Position numbers and translations under genes: made by a program. The notes beneath the pieces were generated by a model, which did not search any database, had not been told where the DNA came from, and worked only from the letters and a program-made list of their open reading frames with translations. Shown here piece after piece: positions 5,324 to 8,083 of a stretch of 8,083 nt of DNA. Numbering within the stretch: position 1 is the stretch's first letter; every line of letters starts with the position of its first letter. This DNA comes from Planctomycetota bacterium (GTDB lineage: Bacteria > Planctomycetota > UBA1135 > GCA-002686595). The stretch is from positions 1-8,083 of the forward strand of contig JAPKBY010000060.1 of the NCBI GenBank assembly GCA_028823185.1, written 5' to 3'.

Positions 5324-5950
5324 ATGGGACGATATACGGGACCGAAATGGAAGCTATCAAGGCGCGAGGGGATGGACCTCTTCAGCCGCGGTGCACATGG
5401 CGCGAGAGGTAAATCACCTCTCGCTAAGCGCGACTACCCGCCCGGTGTACACGCGCAGAGCCGTCGTAAAATTAGTGAGTACGGCATCCGCCTGAGGGAG
5501 AAGCAGAAGCTCAAGCGCATCTATGGTGTGAGAGAGCATCAATTCAAGCGCTACTTCAAGACGGCTGAGCGTATGCAGGGGAACACGGGTGAAAACCTGC
5601 TCAACCTGCTCGAGCGTCGTCTGGACAGCATGTTGGTGACCAGCGGCTTCGCTCTCACCATCGCTCAGTCACGACAGCTCGTCGGGCACGGACACTTCCA
5701 GGTCAATGGACAGAAGGTCGACATCGCGTCTTATCAGGTCAGACCTGGTGATGAGGTGAAGCCGCGCGAGAAAGAAAACACAAAGCAGCTGATCTCCCAG
5801 AACATTGAGCTCAACAAGGGCGGCTTCGTCCCTGAATGGCTCGGAGCTAACGCTGACACAATGACTGTCACCGTCGTCTCGCTGCCGCAGCGAAACGACT
5901 TCCCGTTCCCCATTCAAGAGCAGCTCATCGTCGAACTGTGCTCCAAGTAG
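5324..5950 (+). CDS. rpsD: Small-subunit ribosomal protein S4 (uS4), cysteine-free type
   Basis: S4 is a primary 16S rRNA binder that nucleates 30S assembly and, in E. coli and Bacillus, represses its own operon. The 208-residue product starts MGRYTGPKWKLSRREG and contains the N-terminal rRNA-binding region (PPGVHAQSRRKISEYGIRLREKQKLKRIYG, seen as PPGVHAQSRRK then SEYGIRLREKQK). The S4 RNA-binding domain follows at about 98-160, with LLERRLDSMLVTSGFA and SRQLVGHGHFQVNGQKVDI. The zinc-binding cysteines of some S4 proteins are absent from the N-terminus, so this is the C-minus form. The ATG is supported by AGGAGA ten bases upstream. Its placement between rpsK and rpoA is the standard alpha-operon position. 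Confidence 0.97.
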   Translation: MGRYTGPKWKLSRREGMDLFSRGAHGARGKSPLAKRDYPPGVHAQSRRKISEYGIRLREKQKLKRIYGVREHQFKRYFKTAERMQGNTGENLLNLLERRLDSMLVTSGFALTIAQSRQLVGHGHFQVNGQKVDIASYQVRPGDEVKPREKENTKQLISQNIELNKGGFVPEWLGANADTMTVTVVSLPQRNDFPFPIQEQLIVELCSK

Positions 5951-5953
5951 GTC

Positions 5954-5960
5954 GAGGAGA
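5954..5960 (+). promoter_or_regulatory. Shine-Dalgarno site for rpoA
   Basis: GAGGAGA lies eight bases before the ATG at 5969, in the 18-base gap after rpsD. It is one of the clearest ribosome-binding sites in the run and fixes the rpoA start. Confidence 0.75.
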
Positions 5961-5968
5961 AACGCATC

Positions 5969-6964
5969 ATGAGAATTCGTTGGCGTAATTTCGAGCTCCC
6001 CAGCTCGGTCATTCTTGAGAAAGAGTCCCAGACAGATGAGTTCGGTCGCTTCGCGGTCGAGCCTTTCGAAAGGGGATTCGGTCACACAATCGGAAACGGT
6101 CTTCGCCGAGTCCTGCTCTCTTCAATTGAAGGGACAGCGATTACTGCTGTGAAGATTGAGGGCGCCTCCCATGAGTTTGACTCATTGGATGGAGTGCTTG
6201 AAGACGTGACAGACATCATCTTAAACCTCAAGCGATTGAGGTTTAAGTACACCGGAGACAAGCCCATCACCTGCCGGATTAATGCCAGCAGTAAAGGGCC
6301 CGTCACAGGTGAAGACGTGGAATGTGAGAATGGTGCGGAGGTCGTTAATAAGGACCTTCATATCGCCTCACTGACCATGGACGGAGAGCTTCAGATCGAG
6401 ATGGATCTTCGTCGTGGACGCGGATACGTCCCCTCCGAAGAGAACGCTATCGAGATCGAAGGCGTCATTGGGAAGATCCCCGTGGACTCCATCTACTCAC
6501 CCGTCCTCCGTGTGCGTTACTCAATTGAGCAGACCCGTGTGGGCAAGCTCACAAACTATGACAGGCTCATCGTTGAGATTTGGACTGATGGAACCATCTC
6601 CCCGGAGATGGCCCTCGTCGAGTCCGCAAAGATCTATCGTAAGCACCTGAACCCCTTCGTCTTGCAGAACGAGCTGAAGGATGACGTCCTGCTGACAGAT
6701 GATCCGGTGAACAGCGAGTACAACCAGGTCAATCGCCAGGTCTCCGACCTTGAGATTGCTCTGGACCGATCCTTGCTAGAGCTTGAGTTGAGCGTGCGCG
6801 CACGCAACTGCTTAGATGGAGCCAACCTCCAGACCATCCGCGATCTCGTCTCCCTCTCGGAGCAAGAGGTCATGAACCTTAAAAACCTCGGCAAGACCAG
6901 CCTGACGGAGATCAAGTCCAAGCTCACTGAGCGCGGCCTTGCTCTCGGAATGGCGGCCGAATGA
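5969..6964 (+). CDS. rpoA: DNA-directed RNA polymerase subunit alpha
   Basis: Alpha dimerises to start assembly of RNA polymerase, and its C-terminal domain contacts promoter DNA and activators. The product has 331 residues, the usual length. The N-terminal domain holds FAVEPFERGFGHTIGNGLRRVLLSS around 28-52, the conserved dimerisation helix, and GVLEDVTDIILNLKRLRFKY. A linker near 240-262 leads to the C-terminal domain, which includes VRARNCLDGANL (276-287) and NLKNLGKTSLTEIKSKL. Arg277 corresponds to E. coli Arg265 and Asn280 to Asn268, both DNA-contacting. The position of E. coli Lys298 appears to be Thr here. The start MRIRWRNFELP recalls planctomycete alpha subunits. The stop is 19 bases before rplQ. 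The gene also contains a perfect hairpin at 6220-6247. Confidence 0.97.
   Translation: MRIRWRNFELPSSVILEKESQTDEFGRFAVEPFERGFGHTIGNGLRRVLLSSIEGTAITAVKIEGASHEFDSLDGVLEDVTDIILNLKRLRFKYTGDKPITCRINASSKGPVTGEDVECENGAEVVNKDLHIASLTMDGELQIEMDLRRGRGYVPSEENAIEIEGVIGKIPVDSIYSPVLRVRYSIEQTRVGKLTNYDRLIVEIWTDGTISPEMALVESAKIYRKHLNPFVLQNELKDDVLLTDDPVNSEYNQVNRQVSDLEIALDRSLLELELSVRARNCLDGANLQTIRDLVSLSEQEVMNLKNLGKTSLTEIKSKLTERGLALGMAAE
6220..6247 (+). repeat. Perfect 12-bp inverted repeat with GCGA tetraloop inside rpoA
   Basis: CTTAAACCTCAA (6220-6231) and TTGAGGTTTAAG (6236-6247) are exact reverse complements, separated by GCGA. In the mRNA this gives an uninterrupted 12-bp stem closed by a GNRA-type tetraloop. 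It falls in the codons for ILNLKRLRFK, about residues 84-93 of the alpha N-terminal domain. No T tract follows, so it is not a terminator. Role unknown. Confidence 0.85.
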
Positions 6965-6983
6965 CCGACAGGGACTACAAGAC

Positions 6984-7412
6984 ATGCGACACAGAGTAGC
7001 TGGATATAAGCTCGGAAGGACCGCGTCTCACCGTAAGGCGATGACGAAGAACATGATGAACTCCTTGATTGAGCACGAGCGTATTACAACGACCGTGCCT
7101 AAGGCGAAGCACCTTCGCCCGTACATCGAGAAGATGATCACCATCGGTAAGACAGACACGCAGGCTAATCGCCGACGTGCCTTTGCGAAACTGCGCGACA
7201 AGGAGTCGGTCAAGAAACTCTTCGGAGTCCTTGGGCCGCGCTTCGCTGAGCGTGAGGGTGGCTACTGCCGGATCCTCAAGCTCTCTAAGCCTCGTCTCGG
7301 TGACGCGGGTGAGCAGGCCATCATTGAGTTCGTCGAGCGCACGCTTGTTGATGAATCTCCCCCGGAGGAGCTCGCGAAAGCGACCGAAGAGCTCGCTGCA
7401 GCCAAAGCTTAG
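6984..7412 (+). CDS. rplQ: Large-subunit ribosomal protein L17 (bL17)
   Basis: L17 lies near the peptide exit tunnel on the 50S solvent side. The 142-residue product starts MRHRVAGYKLGRTASHRKAMTKNM, the diagnostic L17 beginning, and continues through LIEHERITTTVPKAKHLRPYIEKMI, then FGVLGPRFAEREGGYCRILKLSKPRLGDAGEQAIIEFV. The frame is open 15 codons further upstream to a non-ATG codon at 6939 inside rpoA, but the ATG at 6984 gives the conserved N-terminus. An AGGG ten bases before it is a weak ribosome-binding site. The last 20 or so residues (ESPPEELAKATEELAAAKA) form an Ala/Glu helix-like tail beyond the core. This is the last gene of the run, followed by a terminator hairpin. Confidence 0.96.
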   Translation: MRHRVAGYKLGRTASHRKAMTKNMMNSLIEHERITTTVPKAKHLRPYIEKMITIGKTDTQANRRRAFAKLRDKESVKKLFGVLGPRFAEREGGYCRILKLSKPRLGDAGEQAIIEFVERTLVDESPPEELAKATEELAAAKA

Positions 7413-7433
7413 GCTCTCCTAATTAGTGAACAA

Positions 7434-7473
7434 AGAGGCGCAGGTCCCTGACGGGGTCTGCGCCTCTCTTCTT
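7434..7473. terminator. Bidirectional intrinsic terminator between rplQ and dnaE
   Basis: AGAGGCGCAG (7434-7443) pairs exactly with CTGCGCCTCT (7458-7467). The stem continues inward as GTCCC (7444-7448) with GGGGT (7453-7457), which includes two G-U pairs, and closes on a TGAC loop. The result is 15 continuous pairs. On the + strand CTTCTT follows the stem. On the - strand the stem is followed by TTTGTT. It therefore fits termination of both the ribosomal run and the convergent dnaE gene. The + tail is a weak T tract and overlaps the dnaE stop codon. Confidence 0.8.
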
Positions 7474-8083
7474 AGCTGCGCGTCAAGCTGACTCGGCCTG
7501 CACCTAAGAGCTCGTCTATCTCTTTTGCGAAGGGTTCTGAGATCGAGACCTTGTGCTGGCTGCCGGCTCGTACACGGCGCGTAGAGCCGTCGTCACCTCT
7601 CACTTGGAGGAAGACGTTCTGTCGGCCCGGGTGTCGTTGGATGAGCTCTTGGAGGCGGGGGAGGAGCGCGGAGTCCTTGGGCGAGATCGGTACTAAGAGG
7701 CCTCCCTCAAATCGCTTGAGGGCATCCTCCAATGTGATGACCTCGTCTAGGAGCAAGTTCGGGTCGTCGGAGTCCTCTTCCATCCTGCCTCTGACGACGA
7801 CGATCTCTCCATTGGTTAGGTCGTCCTTGCACTCAGCGTAGGTGCGAGGGAAGCAGGCGACAGAGACGTTGCCTAGCAGGTCTTCTAAGCGGAACTTGGC
7901 CCACTTCTTCCCAGCGTTCTTTCCGTTTTGAACGACGCGCTCTTGCAGCTCCCTGATCATTCCAGCGAGCGTGACCTCCGCTCCGGGCATCTCGGCTGAG
8001 GTCCGGCTCGTCGCAGTAGAGAGGAGCGAGAGCAGTCCAGCTCGTTCTTGGAGCGGATGACCAGAGAGGTAGTGCCCGAGGAC
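7472..8083 (-). CDS. dnaE: DNA polymerase III alpha subunit, C-terminal part (cut by window edge)
   Basis: DnaE is the replicative DNA polymerase subunit. The visible 203 residues are only the C-terminal end, and the frame remains open to base 8083 with no start in the window. An internal Met at 7990 is not the start. The sequence opens LGHYLSGHPLQE, matching the LGxYLSGHP motif that precedes the OB-fold domain in DnaE. The OB fold follows (VTLAGMIRELQERVVQNGKNAGKKWAKFRLEDLLGNV, seen as VTLAGMI then KKWAKFRLEDLLG, with IVVVRGRMEED), and then the C-terminal domain with VFLQVRGDDGSTRRVRAG. The polymerase, PHP and clamp-binding parts lie outside. It converges on rplQ with 59 bases between stops. 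Placement next to the alpha operon is not standard in E. coli or Bacillus. Confidence 0.93.
   Translation of the reverse strand, partial: VLGHYLSGHPLQERAGLLSLLSTATSRTSAEMPGAEVTLAGMIRELQERVVQNGKNAGKKWAKFRLEDLLGNVSVACFPRTYAECKDDLTNGEIVVVRGRMEEDSDDPNLLLDEVITLEDALKRFEGGLLVPISPKDSALLPRLQELIQRHPGRQNVFLQVRGDDGSTRRVRAGSQHKVSISEPFAKEIDELLGAGRVSLTRS

Noticed and set aside
5669..6085. 138-codon - strand frame opposite rpsD and rpoA
   Set aside because: It is antisense to two certain genes, has no recognisable domain, and is explained as a shadow of biased codon use.
6939..6983. Upstream extension of rplQ into rpoA
   Set aside because: No ATG there, and the conserved L17 N-terminus MRHRVAGYKLGR begins at 6984.
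1..8083. Mobile elements, CRISPR, tRNA/rRNA genes, defence or biosynthetic systems
   Set aside because: The whole window is accounted for by conserved housekeeping genes with gaps under 80 bases, and no such signatures were seen on either strand.

Overview
This window is one long ribosomal-protein run, the end of the spc operon joined to the alpha operon, read entirely on the + strand. It is followed by the 3' end of a convergent dnaE gene on the - strand. The order is rplF (start cut by the window edge), rplR, rpsE, rplO, secY, adk, infA, rpmJ, rpsM, rpsK, rpsD, rpoA, rplQ, then a terminator hairpin, then dnaE. All genes are intact apart from the two at the window edges. Coding density is very high. 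Most junctions are overlaps of 1 to 4 bases or gaps under 25 bases, and the longest + strand gap is 74 bases, before rpsM.

The host is a bacterium with DNA that is moderately GC-rich by eye. Several features point to Planctomycetota: the RpoA N-terminus beginning MRIRWRNFELP, L15 with a long Lys/Ala then acidic tail, and no rpmD (L30) between rpsE and rplO. This placement rests on recalled family features, not on a tree, and no class or genus is claimed. The map gene (methionine aminopeptidase), which often sits between adk and infA, is also absent here.

Region by region: 1-2087 encodes large- and small-subunit proteins L6, L18, S5 and L15. Positions 2093-4071 hold the translocon channel SecY and adenylate kinase. 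Positions 4071-4441 hold initiation factor IF1 and the 39-residue L36, with adk, infA and rpmJ chained by overlapping stop and start codons. Positions 4442-4515 form a short leader before rpsM. It carries a GGAGG, a hairpin and a possible 18-codon reading frame. Positions 4516-7412 encode S13, S11, S4, the RNA polymerase alpha subunit and L17. Positions 7434-7467 form a strong hairpin placed to end transcription of both convergent units. Positions 7472-8083 are the C-terminal part of the replicative polymerase DnaE.

The genes work together in ribosome assembly, translation initiation, transcription and membrane-protein export, and the promoter for the run must lie upstream of the window. No undescribed multi-gene system is present. 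The most unusual sequence-level signals are the rpsM leader, where a hairpin separates the likely Shine-Dalgarno from the ATG, and a perfect 12-bp stem closed by a GCGA tetraloop inside rpoA.
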